Notes: a model not told the origin generated them from the letters alone. DNA of 64,000 nt from JAJDFU01 sp964640855 (GCA_964640855.1 CAZXIX010000009.1:14994-78993); one strand, 5' to 3'. Shown: positions 8,423-18,190, counted from the stretch's first letter. Numbers and translations: made by a program.

Positions 8423-9562
8423 ATGAAGTATCAGCTCGCATTCAGTTTGACCGTCTTGCTCAATCTCCCCTATTCTTCTATGTCCGCACAGGAACGAATT
8501 CGGGACCTCGGCATTCAGATCGGCATACTGTCTCCAGGCCCCTTAAATGCCATTACCGATGTAGGGAACATCCGGGTCGGGCATACGACTCTGATCGAGG
8601 GCGATCACATCCGCACCGGCGTCACCGCCATCTTACCCCATACCGGAAATCTTTTCCAGGAAAAAGTACCGGCGGCCGTATTCGTCGGCAACGGCTTCGG
8701 AAAGCTGGCCGGTTCTACCCAGATAAAAGAATTGGGCAACCTGGAGACCCCCATCGTTCTGACCAATACCCTGAGCGTAGCCACCGCCATGCATGCTCTC
8801 ATAGGATACACCCTCTATCTGCCCGGCAACGAATCCGTCCGCTCGGTCAATGCCGTCGTGGGCGAAACCAACGATGGCTACCTCAACGACATCCGCGGCA
8901 GGCACATAACAGAAGAGCACGTGCTTCAGGCGATCGAAAGCGCCAGGGGCGGCCCTGTCGCGGAGGGCAATGTGGGCGCGGGCACGGGTACGATCTGCTT
9001 TGGTTTCAAGGGAGGTATCGGCACGGCTTCCCGGGTCCTGCCTGAAGAGAATGGCGGATACACACTCGGCGTACTGGTACAGACCAATTTCGGCGGCGTT
9101 CTGGAGATCAACGGGGTGAACATGGCGAAAGAACTGGAGGGATACCCTTCCCGTAGCCTTCCGGTACAGAGCGCTGACGGCTCGTGCATGATCGTGGTCG
9201 CCACAGATGCCCCGCTCGATGCGCGCAACCTGCAGCGGGTGGCCCGGCGGGCGTTGTTCGGCCTGGCCAAAACCGGCGGGATCGCCTCCAACGGAAGCGG
9301 GGATTACGTGATCGCCTTTTCGACAGCTCCCGGTCTTCGGATCCCTTCCCGATCCGAGTCGGCCACCCTGAACCAAACGGTTTTGCGCAATACGGCCCTG
9401 AGTCCGCTTTTCCTCGCCGCGATCGAGGCGACCGAAGAAGCCATTCTAAACGCTCTTTTTGCTGCCGAAACGATGGTCGGCCGCGACGGGCATGAAGTAC
9501 AAGCCCTTCCCGTGGAGAACGTCATCGAACTCCTCCGCCGGTTCGGACGGATTAAAGAATAA
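8423..9562 (+). CDS. P1 family (DmpA-like) N-terminal nucleophile peptidase
   Basis: A 379-residue member of peptidase family S58 (DmpA, L-aminopeptidase/D-esterase). These enzymes cleave themselves before a Ser that becomes the nucleophile. Here the cleavage is expected at the GS of SADGSCMIVVATDAPL, making Ser254 the new N-terminus of the small subunit. Other landmarks are ITDVGNIRVGHTTL near the start, LTNTLSVATAM and NVGAGTGTICFGFKGGIGTASR. A signal peptide (to about MSAQ) indicates export to the periplasm. It is transcribed away from the heme operon and stands alone. Confidence 0.9.
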   Translation: MKYQLAFSLTVLLNLPYSSMSAQERIRDLGIQIGILSPGPLNAITDVGNIRVGHTTLIEGDHIRTGVTAILPHTGNLFQEKVPAAVFVGNGFGKLAGSTQIKELGNLETPIVLTNTLSVATAMHALIGYTLYLPGNESVRSVNAVVGETNDGYLNDIRGRHITEEHVLQAIESARGGPVAEGNVGAGTGTICFGFKGGIGTASRVLPEENGGYTLGVLVQTNFGGVLEINGVNMAKELEGYPSRSLPVQSADGSCMIVVATDAPLDARNLQRVARRALFGLAKTGGIASNGSGDYVIAFSTAPGLRIPSRSESATLNQTVLRNTALSPLFLAAIEATEEAILNALFAAETMVGRDGHEVQALPVENVIELLRRFGRIKE

Positions 9563-9720
9563 CGGGCGAAAGGAGGACTCCCATGCCCAACCCATTGGAC
9601 CCTTCTCCCCCTTAATGGAGTCCGGTGGAGGTTATGGGCTTCCATCCTGGTAATTTGATTTTCCGTATTCTTGATATTCCGTCTTTTATGCCCGATAATG
9701 AGCGGGAAATCCATTTTCAC

Positions 9721-12390
9721 ATGCCCGCTCCTTTAAATCCGCTTTTTAACCCCCGCACCATCGCGTTCATCGGTGCATCGGACCGCCCGGGCTCCATCGG
9801 GAAAATGGCCTACGAGAACCTTCGCCAATCCGGGTTTAAAGGAGGTCTATTCCCCATCAATTTACGCCGACCGGTACTCGATGGCGTTAAAAGTTTTGCA
9901 TTCATCAAAGAAGTGCCCGAACCTGTCGACCTGGCGATCGTTGCGACCCCTCCCCATACGGTAGAAAAACTGATCACGGACTGCGCCAAGGCCGGTGTGA
10001 AAAACATGCTTATCCTTTCGCAGGGTTTCAAAAGCAAAGGCCCCAAAGGCATTGTGGGTTACAAGGGCATCCGATCCCGGGCCGGGAGGTATCCTATGCA
10101 CATTATGGGACCCAACAGCCTGGGGTTTATCAACGTCAACGCAGGCATCAATGCCAGCTTGATCCCCGATGCTCCCAAAAAGGGTAAACTGGCGATCATC
10201 AGCCAGAGCGGGGCCGTGCTGACAGCCTTGCTGGATATGGCCAGGGAACAGAAAGTAGGTTGCAGCCATGTGATTTCCACCGGGGTAACAACGAATACCG
10301 ATCTGGCCGATCTGATCGATCATCTGGGAACGGATCCGCGGACAGCCAGCATTTTGATCTATTTGGAGGATCTGCCCAACCCCCGCAAGTTCCTCAGTGC
10401 AGCCCGGGCTTTTGTCCGCAGCAAACCCATCATCGTCCTGAAAGCGGCTCGAAGCGAGGAAGGAGTGGGCGCTGCACAGGGGCATTTCGGAGCCCATATC
10501 GGTGACGATGCCGCCTACGATGCCGCTTTCCGGCGGGCAGGCATCATTCGGGTCAACACCCTTGCCCAACTCTTCAATTGCGGACTGGCACTCGACAAAC
10601 AACCCCGCCCCGCTGATCATCGGCTGGCCATTCTGACCAATGCCGGAGGACCGGCGGTGCTGGCGGTGGATTACCTGGTCCAGAAAGGCGGCCGCATAGC
10701 CTCCCTCCACCCGGATAATCTCAAAAAAATGAAAAAGGGCCTGGCTATCGAGCCACGGGGAAAAAATCCGATCGACCTGCTGGCCACGGCCCGGGGGGAG
10801 GATTTCAAGCAAGCCTTACAGGTTTGCCTGCAAGATGGCGGGGTGGATGGCGTTCTGGTTATCCTGAGTCCGAGGACGGGGGTGCCCCTGGAGGATATCG
10901 CCCAGGCCGTAGTTGAAGCTTCCGCCAAAGCCCGCAAACCGGTACTGGCTTCCTGGATGGGAGGCCCCCAGGTGAAAAAGGCCCGAGAAATACTGGAAAA
11001 AGGAGGAGTGCCCAACTATCGCTATCCCGAAAGCGCCATCGACGTATTCCTCTTTCTGCATCAATATGCCATCCGGCTGGAATTGCTCTACGAAACGCCC
11101 CCCTCCCTGCCCAGCCACCTGAAACCGGATCAGGAGGAGGTCCGGAGGATCATAGATCGTGTGCGTTCCGAATCTCGTCTCGAACTCAATGAACTCGAGT
11201 CCAAGGAACTGCTCAAGTGCTATCAGATCCCGGTTGTCGAATCCCGCAAGGTGTCTACCGCCGCGGAAGCCGTAAAGGCGGCCAAAGCCATTGGATTTCC
11301 CGTGGTTTTAAAAATCCTTTCCCGCGATCTGGTCCACAAGTCCGAGGTCGGAGGACTCCGGCTGAACCTGTTCCACGAACAAAGTGTCCGATCGGCTTAC
11401 CGACAGATCCGCAAAAATGTCAGATCCCGCAGGCCACACGCCCTGGTGGAGGGCATGTTGGTAGAGCCCATGATCGATGGCCGGCTCGAACTCCTGTTCC
11501 GCGCTCGCCGGGATCCGATCCTGGGCCCGGTCATTGCTTTCGGGCAAGGAGGGGTAGGCGCCGATATTTTCCGGGACTACAGCATTGAGATTCCTCCCCT
11601 CAATATGGCGCTGGCCCATCGTTTACTGGAAGGTACCCGCATCTATCCCTTGCTGAAAGGTTACCGGGGAGCGGGAGGAGTCGATCTCGACCATTTGGCC
11701 ATTACCCTATACAAATTCGCCTATCTGCTCATGGATTTCCCGGACATACAGGAGGTGAGCATCAACCCTTTCCTGGCTCGGCAAAAGGGAGGATTGGGCG
11801 TTGATGCGCACCTGACCCTTAGCCCGGAAAAGGAAACGACCCAGAATGCGGATTATTCGCATCTCATCATCCCGCCTTACCCCAGTCAGTACGTGCGGGA
11901 ATCCCAACTGCGGGACGGACGTCCGATCCTGCTGCGGCCCATCCGACCGGAAGACGAACCCCTGGAAATGAGCATGATCGAATACCTCTCCAAACAGACC
12001 CTCTACCTGCGTTTTTTCGGCCAGGTACCCAAGGTCACCCACGAATGGTTGTCCCGCTTTACTCACATTGATTACGATCGCGAAATGGCCATCATCGCGG
12101 AACTGGAAGAAGACGGGATCCCTAAAATGATCGGGGTGGTGCGGATCATACAGGACCTGGCAGGAGAAAGCGCCGAGTACGCCATAACCGTAGCCGACCC
12201 CTGGCAGGGACAAGGCCTGGGAAGCCAACTGACGGATTATATCCTGGAAATTGCCCGGGATAAAGGGTTGAAAAAAATCAATGCCACTGTGCTGGCGACC
12301 AACGACCGGATGCTAGCCCTTTTTCGCAGAAAGGGATTTCGCATTCAGAGAGACGACTTCGAGACCTACTCCGTAGAGCTTGATCTTTAG
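9721..12390 (+). CDS. Acyl-CoA synthetase (NDP-forming) / GNAT acetyltransferase fusion, Pat-like
   Basis: An 889-residue fusion with the domain order of PatZ/YfiQ: CoA-binding domain (IAFIGASDRPGSIG), succinyl-CoA-ligase-like domain, ATP-grasp domain (KILSRDLVHKSEVGG, about 480-690) and a C-terminal GNAT domain (YAITVADPWQGQGLGSQL, about 740-889). Such proteins acetylate lysines, classically in acetyl-CoA synthetase. His255, within AAQGHFGAH, occupies the phospho-His position of active ADP-forming synthetases; enterobacterial Pat is reported to have lost it, so this protein may keep ligase activity. The ATG at 9721 gives the family length; another ATG lies at 9688. Its stop overlaps that of the convergent channel gene by four bases. 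Confidence 0.9.
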   Translation: MPAPLNPLFNPRTIAFIGASDRPGSIGKMAYENLRQSGFKGGLFPINLRRPVLDGVKSFAFIKEVPEPVDLAIVATPPHTVEKLITDCAKAGVKNMLILSQGFKSKGPKGIVGYKGIRSRAGRYPMHIMGPNSLGFINVNAGINASLIPDAPKKGKLAIISQSGAVLTALLDMAREQKVGCSHVISTGVTTNTDLADLIDHLGTDPRTASILIYLEDLPNPRKFLSAARAFVRSKPIIVLKAARSEEGVGAAQGHFGAHIGDDAAYDAAFRRAGIIRVNTLAQLFNCGLALDKQPRPADHRLAILTNAGGPAVLAVDYLVQKGGRIASLHPDNLKKMKKGLAIEPRGKNPIDLLATARGEDFKQALQVCLQDGGVDGVLVILSPRTGVPLEDIAQAVVEASAKARKPVLASWMGGPQVKKAREILEKGGVPNYRYPESAIDVFLFLHQYAIRLELLYETPPSLPSHLKPDQEEVRRIIDRVRSESRLELNELESKELLKCYQIPVVESRKVSTAAEAVKAAKAIGFPVVLKILSRDLVHKSEVGGLRLNLFHEQSVRSAYRQIRKNVRSRRPHALVEGMLVEPMIDGRLELLFRARRDPILGPVIAFGQGGVGADIFRDYSIEIPPLNMALAHRLLEGTRIYPLLKGYRGAGGVDLDHLAITLYKFAYLLMDFPDIQEVSINPFLARQKGGLGVDAHLTLSPEKETTQNADYSHLIIPPYPSQYVRESQLRDGRPILLRPIRPEDEPLEMSMIEYLSKQTLYLRFFGQVPKVTHEWLSRFTHIDYDREMAIIAELEEDGIPKMIGVVRIIQDLAGESAEYAITVADPWQGQGLGSQLTDYILEIARDKGLKKINATVLATNDRMLALFRRKGFRIQRDDFETYSVELDL

Positions 12391-13463
12391 CGAGCTGCGT
12401 TTTCTTCGTCCGGCAATTTCAGCATGGTTCTCAGCAAACCCAACTGTTTCTTGTCGCCGAGCAAAATAAAGCTGGTGTTGGGTTTCAGTATGGTCTCAGG
12501 CGGCGGATTGACGATATACTTGCCCGCCGCCGTTTTGAAACCAATGATGTTGGCCCCACTTTCTTTGCGGATATGGAGATCCCGGATGGACTTGTCCCGA
12601 AATTGGATCGGCACATTTTCATAATGGATCTCCTCAAAACCAAAATCCGATTCGGCCCTCGAGGTCAGAAAAGAGAAAAACTCCACCGCTTCCGGTTTGG
12701 AAACCAGGTTAGCTATGTAGAATCCCCCTATCTGCTCCGGCATGACCACATGGTCCGCGCCGGCCAGCCTGAGTTTCTTGACAGATCGGACTTCAGATGC
12801 CCGGCTGATGATCTCCACGTTCGGGTTCAACTGCCGGGCCGTCAGAACCGTGAAAAGATTATCGGAATCCTCCGGTAGGGCAGATACCAGAGCTGTAGCC
12901 CGTTCGATCCCGGCCCGGATCAGGACTTCATCCTTGGTGGCGTCACCCTCCAGGTAAAGAATACGGTTGTCTGCCTCCCGGATCTGCTCGATCTCGTCGG
13001 GACTCTGATCGATGACCACAAATGACTTGCCGTGCTGATCAAATTGGGAAGCAATCTCGCGGCCATACCGCCCGAACCCGCACAGTATTACGTGGTCTTT
13101 CAGTTTACCGATCTGGGAATTGATCAGGTTCTCGTGCATGGATTTGAAAATTTCACCCTGTATGACAAAATATGAGAACACGGCGAGGAAGTAGGCGATG
13201 ATCCCTGTATTCAACAGAATATAAAAAGCGTTGAACCAACGGCCTTCCGTGCTAAGAGGCTTAACTTCCGTGTAGCCGACCGTTGAAATGGTGATCACGG
13301 CCATATAAAAGGCCTCCGAAAAGGTAAATCCTTCCAGGATCATGTAGCCCGTAGTACCCAGGAACAAGGAAAAAAGCAGAAGGCCAAAACCAATTCGGGG
13401 ATCCAGGAAATTCGAAGGAACGCTGTAAATCTGCAGCCCTTTTGGCCAGGAGAACCGTTTCAA
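12387..13463 (-). CDS. Potassium channel with RCK (TrkA-N/TrkA-C) domains
   Basis: A 358-residue two-helix K+ channel with cytosolic gating domains. The first 100 residues hold one helix (about 25-45), a pore loop with the TVGYTEV selectivity filter (61-67) and a second helix. A TrkA-N/RCK domain follows (VILCGFGRYGREIA, nucleotide-binding GxGxxG type, then FVVIDQSPDEI and LEGDATKDEVL), and a TrkA-C domain closes the chain (NIIGFKTAAGKYIVNPPPETIL). The start codon is TTG: no in-frame ATG occurs until inside the first helix. Only 51 bases separate it from the divergent gene. Confidence 0.92.
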   Translation of the reverse strand: MKRFSWPKGLQIYSVPSNFLDPRIGFGLLLFSLFLGTTGYMILEGFTFSEAFYMAVITISTVGYTEVKPLSTEGRWFNAFYILLNTGIIAYFLAVFSYFVIQGEIFKSMHENLINSQIGKLKDHVILCGFGRYGREIASQFDQHGKSFVVIDQSPDEIEQIREADNRILYLEGDATKDEVLIRAGIERATALVSALPEDSDNLFTVLTARQLNPNVEIISRASEVRSVKKLRLAGADHVVMPEQIGGFYIANLVSKPEAVEFFSFLTSRAESDFGFEEIHYENVPIQFRDKSIRDLHIRKESGANIIGFKTAAGKYIVNPPPETILKPNTSFILLGDKKQLGLLRTMLKLPDEENAAR

Positions 13464-13514
13464 ATCTTCTTTTTTTTCCCGCGAAATTCCGCTATTTTAT
13501 TGAAAAATGTGCGA

Positions 13515-14726
13515 ATGGGTACGTGTGAACGATGTAAATATCTCACTTTAATTTTATCGATCTTCAGCCTAAGCCTTTTTGTTGTTCCCGGCACCCTGGC
13601 ACAAAGCGAAACGGATGAACGGGTGGAAGCCTACCTGCGCGAGCTACGCCGGGGGGGCCTGCTGGTATCCAAAATTCGCTTCGACACTTTCGAGATCCGT
13701 TCTTATGGGCAGCAAAGCAAAGAGGTGCCGGTGCCTCCTCCCGTGGATGCCCGCTTTGAAATGGGGGCTGTCAGCCAGGTCTTTTCGGGCTTGTTGCTCA
13801 TGATCGCCCAAACAGAGGAAATCATACTACCGGAAAGCGAATTGCAAGAATACTTTCCCGAGGAAACGGAGAGTCTGAAGTTCGAGGGATTGATCTGCAC
13901 GGAAATCAGCCCCGTCGTCCTGGATCGGGGGGAAACGCCCATCCTGGTTTGCCGTCCCAACCCGGTGCAGTCCGGAAGTTGCATGAACTTCTGCCAACTT
14001 ATCCTGCACAACTCCGGCCTCCCCCTTTCCCTGGAAGGGGGCCTCAATTGGAACCCCTTTGCCCACATGGAGCGCTGGGAGCCTCCCCGGACCACCCTCG
14101 ATCGCCACCAGTTTTTTGAAAAACTGAACGCAGTCAACCTGATGGCCAAGCCCGGGGATAGGTATCACTATTCCAATATCGGCCCTGCCTTGCTCGGACA
14201 ATTACTTGCAGAAGCCTTCGGTCAGGATTTCGAAGCTGTCTTGCAGCACAGAATATTCGAACCCCTCGGCCTGGAAAATACAGGCTTGCACGACGAACAT
14301 TTGTTGCCCGGACACAATCACAAAGGAAAACCGGTGCCTCCCCTGCACCTGAACGCGCAAGCCCCCGCAGCCGGATTGCGATCCGATGCCACTGACCTCT
14401 CCCGGCTCGTGCTGCGCTTTCTGAACCCTCCGGATCCCGACTGGGAATACTGGATAGCCTCTGTGAGACAAGACCGGATCGATGTCGACTTCCCGACCGC
14501 TCCCGAAGGGACCCTGGCCGGCTACGGTTGGTTTTCCTCTCCTCTGGGACCCGACAATCCCCGGCGGGTCGTTTGGCAATACGGCGGAACCGCCGGCCAT
14601 CGGGCCTTCGTAGCTTTCGTACCCCAAACCAAGACGGGATTGGTCCTCCTGACCAACCAGACGCATGACCTGAAGGAACTCGGACTCAATCTGATCCGGG
14701 ACATGCAGTCCTCTTCCAGACCCTGA
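13515..14726 (+). CDS. Beta-lactamase-fold secreted protein lacking catalytic SxxK
   Basis: A 403-residue exported protein of the class C beta-lactamase / penicillin-binding serine hydrolase family (signal peptide to about TLAQ). The region that should hold the SxxK nucleophile motif reads FEMGAVSQVF, so both Ser and Lys are replaced (AVSQ at 85-88). The second motif is kept (YHYSNIG, YxN). The third reads QYGGTAGHRAF, without the usual His or Lys before the GG. The frame is intact over its whole length, so this looks like a conserved non-enzymatic relative rather than a decayed gene. The start is the ATG at 13515; a TTG at 13500 is also in frame. Confidence 0.8.
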   Translation: MGTCERCKYLTLILSIFSLSLFVVPGTLAQSETDERVEAYLRELRRGGLLVSKIRFDTFEIRSYGQQSKEVPVPPPVDARFEMGAVSQVFSGLLLMIAQTEEIILPESELQEYFPEETESLKFEGLICTEISPVVLDRGETPILVCRPNPVQSGSCMNFCQLILHNSGLPLSLEGGLNWNPFAHMERWEPPRTTLDRHQFFEKLNAVNLMAKPGDRYHYSNIGPALLGQLLAEAFGQDFEAVLQHRIFEPLGLENTGLHDEHLLPGHNHKGKPVPPLHLNAQAPAAGLRSDATDLSRLVLRFLNPPDPDWEYWIASVRQDRIDVDFPTAPEGTLAGYGWFSSPLGPDNPRRVVWQYGGTAGHRAFVAFVPQTKTGLVLLTNQTHDLKELGLNLIRDMQSSSRP

Positions 14727-15044
14727 GAGCCTCCATGCCTCTTACCGGCAACCCCTTCTTGTCATGAAAATTTAAAAAACACAGGTAATAGTCTGCCAAA
14801 AGAAGCGCTTGTACCTCAATGGGGAACCATTTAAGGGTCTGATAACATTCTTTTAAGAAATTTTGATATATTGATCTTCATACAAAGTTTTTGCATTTCG
14901 TGATTACTTTCTCCACCAGCCAAAGCTGAATGAAAGGCCAGAGGGCGAACCCAAACGGGATCGCGTCATTCCTACATCACTCACAATGCTGGAACTGAGT
15001 GAAACAAGGCTGATTTACGTTTCATGGTAATATGGTTTTTTATC
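14727..15044 (+). other. Gene-free stretch, possible small RNA
   Basis: No credible reading frame fills this stretch between the beta-lactamase-fold gene and the EamA permease. A very strong terminator on the plus strand follows it, more than 300 bases after the last plus-strand stop, which would fit an unrecognised small RNA or a long 3' UTR. No known RNA family (tmRNA, 6S, RNase P, SRP) could be recognised. The rest, 15081-15263, shows nothing clear. Confidence 0.3.
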
Positions 15045-15080
15045 GGTCCGGCAGGGTCTCCCTTCCGGACCTTTTTATTT
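15045..15080 (+). terminator. Strong intrinsic terminator
   Basis: GGTCCGG (15045-15051) pairs with CCGGACC (15065-15071), with an inner GGG/CCC stem, followed by TTTTTATTT. The T-run is on the plus strand only. Confidence 0.85.
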
Positions 15081-15263
15081 TAACAATTGAATATCAATAT
15101 TTTATACGCCTAAAACTCATCCTTGCAAGAGTGGAACCCTCAAATGCGTCCGGGTTCTTCCCGCATTCCCTTCAGGGAAAAGTCTGCCGGCCGAACCTTC
15201 TCCTTGCGCTACTCATAAAAAATTCGCCGCGGGAAGAGGGTGAAATAACAATGCAGGCACGAT

Positions 15264-16175
15264 TCATTGCCGGCTCAGGTAGATTCCGGAAAGGATGAGG
15301 GTCATCCCGATCAGGTGTCCCCAACCGATCATTTCGCCATCCACCAGCCCCCACCCCAAGGCTATGATGGGTATGAGATAGGCCACGGTGGAAGAAAACA
15401 GGGGGTTGGTCCATTGGACCAGCTTAAAGAACAGGATGGAGGCAAGGACCGTGCCCAAAACGGCCAGAATACTCACATAGCCCAGAGCCAGCCAGCTTTC
15501 CGCTCCATGCCGCATCAGGGGGATAAAATCCGTAGAGAAAAGATAGATCAGTGCCGGACCGCCGAAAAGCACGAAGGAGACCGAACTGATGGTGACCGAA
15601 CTAAGGTCCCTGAGGTAGGCTCCTACCGTATTGACGCTGGTCGCATAGCAGATAGTGGCCAACACCACCAAAAGGGAATACCAAAGATTACCGGATCCCG
15701 CCATGCCCGCGCTCATGAGGATCAACAGAACGGCTCCGGCCAGCCCGAGAATCACTCCCAGCAATTTGGCCCAGGCAAAGCGGGCTTTGAAGACAAGTAT
15801 ACCTATGAACAGGGTAAAGAGAGGCGTCAGGGAATTCAAAATGCCGGTCATCGAGCTGGAAATCTCGGTTTGGGCAATCGCGAAGAGGAAAGCCGGTAAT
15901 CCGCTGCCACAAAGCCCTACGATCAGGAAATATCGGAGTCGCTTCCAGTCTATGCGGCGAAAACGGTAGAGAAAAACCGGTAGAAAAGCCAGGGCGGAAA
16001 TCCCGATCCGCAAGGTCGCCACCTGGGGGGCGTCGAAAACGACCAGCCCTCGTTTGATCAAAATGAAGCTACTGCCCCAAACCAAGCTGAGCGCCAACAG
16101 GGCAAGCATACTCTTCAGCTCCAGGGACCCGCTTTTCGAAGCGGTATTAACGACCTGGGGACTTTCTTTTACCAT
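15264..16175 (-). CDS. EamA/DMT family transporter
   Basis: A 303-residue inner-membrane protein of the drug/metabolite transporter superfamily with two EamA repeats and about ten hydrophobic segments. The typical first-helix motif LVWGSSFILIKRGL, then APQVATLRIGISALAFLP, and a mid-chain LTPLFTLFIGILVFKA are present; the second repeat ends with a Trp-Gly-rich segment. Such proteins usually export small metabolites or amino acids; the substrate cannot be predicted. It stands alone. Confidence 0.9.
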   Translation of the reverse strand: MVKESPQVVNTASKSGSLELKSMLALLALSLVWGSSFILIKRGLVVFDAPQVATLRIGISALAFLPVFLYRFRRIDWKRLRYFLIVGLCGSGLPAFLFAIAQTEISSSMTGILNSLTPLFTLFIGILVFKARFAWAKLLGVILGLAGAVLLILMSAGMAGSGNLWYSLLVVLATICYATSVNTVGAYLRDLSSVTISSVSFVLFGGPALIYLFSTDFIPLMRHGAESWLALGYVSILAVLGTVLASILFFKLVQWTNPLFSSTVAYLIPIIALGWGLVDGEMIGWGHLIGMTLILSGIYLSRQ

Positions 16176-16670
16176 ATTCGGATGATTTTCCTCGGAATGG
16201 GCAGCCTCCGCTGTTCAATGATTTTGAAGCCTATTGATTGCATTTTGCTACCTGAGGATCAAAGGTACTGGATCCCTTCTTGTGGATTTATGGATTTCGC
16301 GCTACGGGGATATTCCCATTAAATTTCCATCCTGCAGTTGAAACAGGGAAATAGGAATGCAGTGTCCTCTCTTTCTTTCCTAAACCCAAGGATCCCGAAA
16401 TCCTTAATAATACCCTAAAAACCAAATCGTTACCCCTTGGACCTTCCTCCATTCAGGACGCTTTCAGAACTATTGTCAGGAAATTTTGACAGGAAAAGGG
16501 TCGCTCAAAAGAAAGGGGGGCCATTGGCTCGATTGTTTCTACTCTCATATATGAAAGGCAACCTTCTCAGCCTTAACAATTGTTTAAATCCGGGGGATGC
16601 ATCTGAATCCGGCAGCTTCCCCTCTTTATGCCGGAAGGAAAACCGTTTTTGAACCAAACCAGATAATAAC
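16176..16670. other. Long intergenic region before the Deg protease gene
   Basis: Nearly 500 bases without a credible gene between the divergent EamA and Deg protease genes. Two features stand out: a direct repeat GTCAGGAAA / GACAGGAAA (16475-16483 and 16488-16496, 13-base period) and a palindrome AACAATTGTT (16575-16584). Either could be a regulator site for the stress protease. No TAnnTTTG promoter was found. Confidence 0.35.
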
Positions 16671-18146
16671 ATGAACAAAACAATCATCTATTCAGGCCTG
16701 ATGGCGTTATTTGTCAGCCTGGCCTGTTTCGGTGCCTTTACCTATTTCAGCAATGCTTCGAAATCCGTAACCGTTGAGCATGTCAATCGCATGCCTTCAG
16801 CGGCCGCCAACTATATTCCGTCTGCAGACGGTACGCCGCTGGATTTCACCGAAACAGCAGCCAAGGTCGTCGATGCCGTCGTGCATATCAAATCCACTCA
16901 GGCGCGATCCAACGCGCAAAACTCCAGGGAAATACCGGCTCCGTTCCGCGACTTTTTCGGGGACGAGTTTTTCCGCGATAACCCGGGCAACCGTCCGCAG
17001 GTAGGTAGCGGTTCCGGTGTCATCTTTAACGCAGACGGATACATCGTCACCAACAACCACGTGATCGATAATGCTTCCGACATCGAGGTGACCCTGCACG
17101 ATAACCGGACCTACAAGGCTACGGTAGTGGGCGCAGACCCCAACACCGACCTGGCGGTTATCCAGATCAAGGAAGAGAACCTTCCCTACCTGCCTTTTGT
17201 CGATTCGGATGAGGTAAAAGTGGGCCAGTGGGTCTTGGCGGTAGGCAATCCCTTCAGTCTCAACTCCACGGTGACGGCCGGTATCGTGAGCGCCAAGGGC
17301 CGGAACATCAATATTCTGCGCGAGCGCTTCGCGGTAGAAAGCTTCATCCAAACCGATGCTGCCATCAACCCCGGCAACAGCGGAGGTGCCCTGGTGAACC
17401 TGGCCGGCGGCCTGGTTGGGATCAATACGGCCATTGCCAGCCCAACCGGCAGCTACAGCGGTTACGGTTTTGCCGTACCCAGCAATATCGTCAGCAAGAT
17501 CGTGGAAGATCTTCTGGAATTCGGCCAGGTACAACGAGGCGTTTTGGGCGTCATGATCCGCTCCGTAGACGGTAACCTGGCGCGGGAGAAGGCCCTGGAT
17601 CTGAACAACGGAGTATTCGTGGATAGCCTGCTGGAAAACAGCGCTGCCGGTGAAGCCGGGGTAAAACCCGGTGATGTGATCATTTCGGCCGAGGGCGTAC
17701 CCACGAAAACGGCTTCCAAATTGCAGGAAGTGATCGCGCTACGCCGCCCCGGAGACGAGATCAGCCTGAAAGTAAACCGGGAAGGAAAAGAAATGGCCTT
17801 CAAGGTGAAGCTCAACGGCAGCCTGGGCAATAAAGTCGTGGCCGCCAATAAGGAGGCCCGCGATCTCAGCAGCCGACTGGGTGTCCAACTGGAAACCTTG
17901 CCCGAAGATGTTGCTCAAAAACTCAACATAGAGGGAGGCGTCCGGGTCAAGCAACTCTTTGCCGGCAAACTGCGGCGAGATACCAATATGCGCGAGGGCT
18001 TCATCATCACTAAGGTCGACGGCCGCACCGTCACCTCTGTAGAGGAAGTAGAAAAACTCCTCCAAAACAAGACCGGCGGTGTTATGCTGGAAGGCGTCTA
18101 CGAAGATCAGCCCGGACAGCATTACTACGCTTTCGGCTTGTCGTAA
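16671..18146 (+). CDS. Periplasmic Do/DegP-type serine protease, two PDZ domains
   Basis: A 491-residue HtrA family protease and chaperone of the periplasm. A membrane signal or anchor (about 5-27) is followed by the trypsin-like domain with His130 (TNNHVI), Asp160 (NTDLAV) and Ser237 (PGNSGGAL), then PDZ1 (QRGVLGVMIRSVDG onward) and PDZ2 (LGVQLETLPEDVA to the end). The residues between His and signal include a FRDFFGDEFF loop typical of DegP/DegQ. It is followed by a strong terminator, so it is monocistronic. A shorter paralogue with one PDZ domain lies at 49640. Confidence 0.93.
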   Translation: MNKTIIYSGLMALFVSLACFGAFTYFSNASKSVTVEHVNRMPSAAANYIPSADGTPLDFTETAAKVVDAVVHIKSTQARSNAQNSREIPAPFRDFFGDEFFRDNPGNRPQVGSGSGVIFNADGYIVTNNHVIDNASDIEVTLHDNRTYKATVVGADPNTDLAVIQIKEENLPYLPFVDSDEVKVGQWVLAVGNPFSLNSTVTAGIVSAKGRNINILRERFAVESFIQTDAAINPGNSGGALVNLAGGLVGINTAIASPTGSYSGYGFAVPSNIVSKIVEDLLEFGQVQRGVLGVMIRSVDGNLAREKALDLNNGVFVDSLLENSAAGEAGVKPGDVIISAEGVPTKTASKLQEVIALRRPGDEISLKVNREGKEMAFKVKLNGSLGNKVVAANKEARDLSSRLGVQLETLPEDVAQKLNIEGGVRVKQLFAGKLRRDTNMREGFIITKVDGRTVTSVEEVEKLLQNKTGGVMLEGVYEDQPGQHYYAFGLS

Positions 18147-18190
18147 ATGAAATTTGGATCCGGAAAGTATCCGTTTCCCTATTCCCGTGA

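Noticed and set aside
15045..15071. Minus strand reads GGTCCGGAAGGGAG, like the SRP RNA loop
   Set aside because: The flanking bases pair directly as a simple terminator stem, and the rest of the SRP fold is absent.
15032..15298. 88-codon frame after the beta-lactamase-fold gene
   Set aside because: It runs through a terminator hairpin and into the EamA gene; no protein-like pattern.
16437..16652. 71-codon frame before the Deg protease gene
   Set aside because: Composition and sequence show no protein features.
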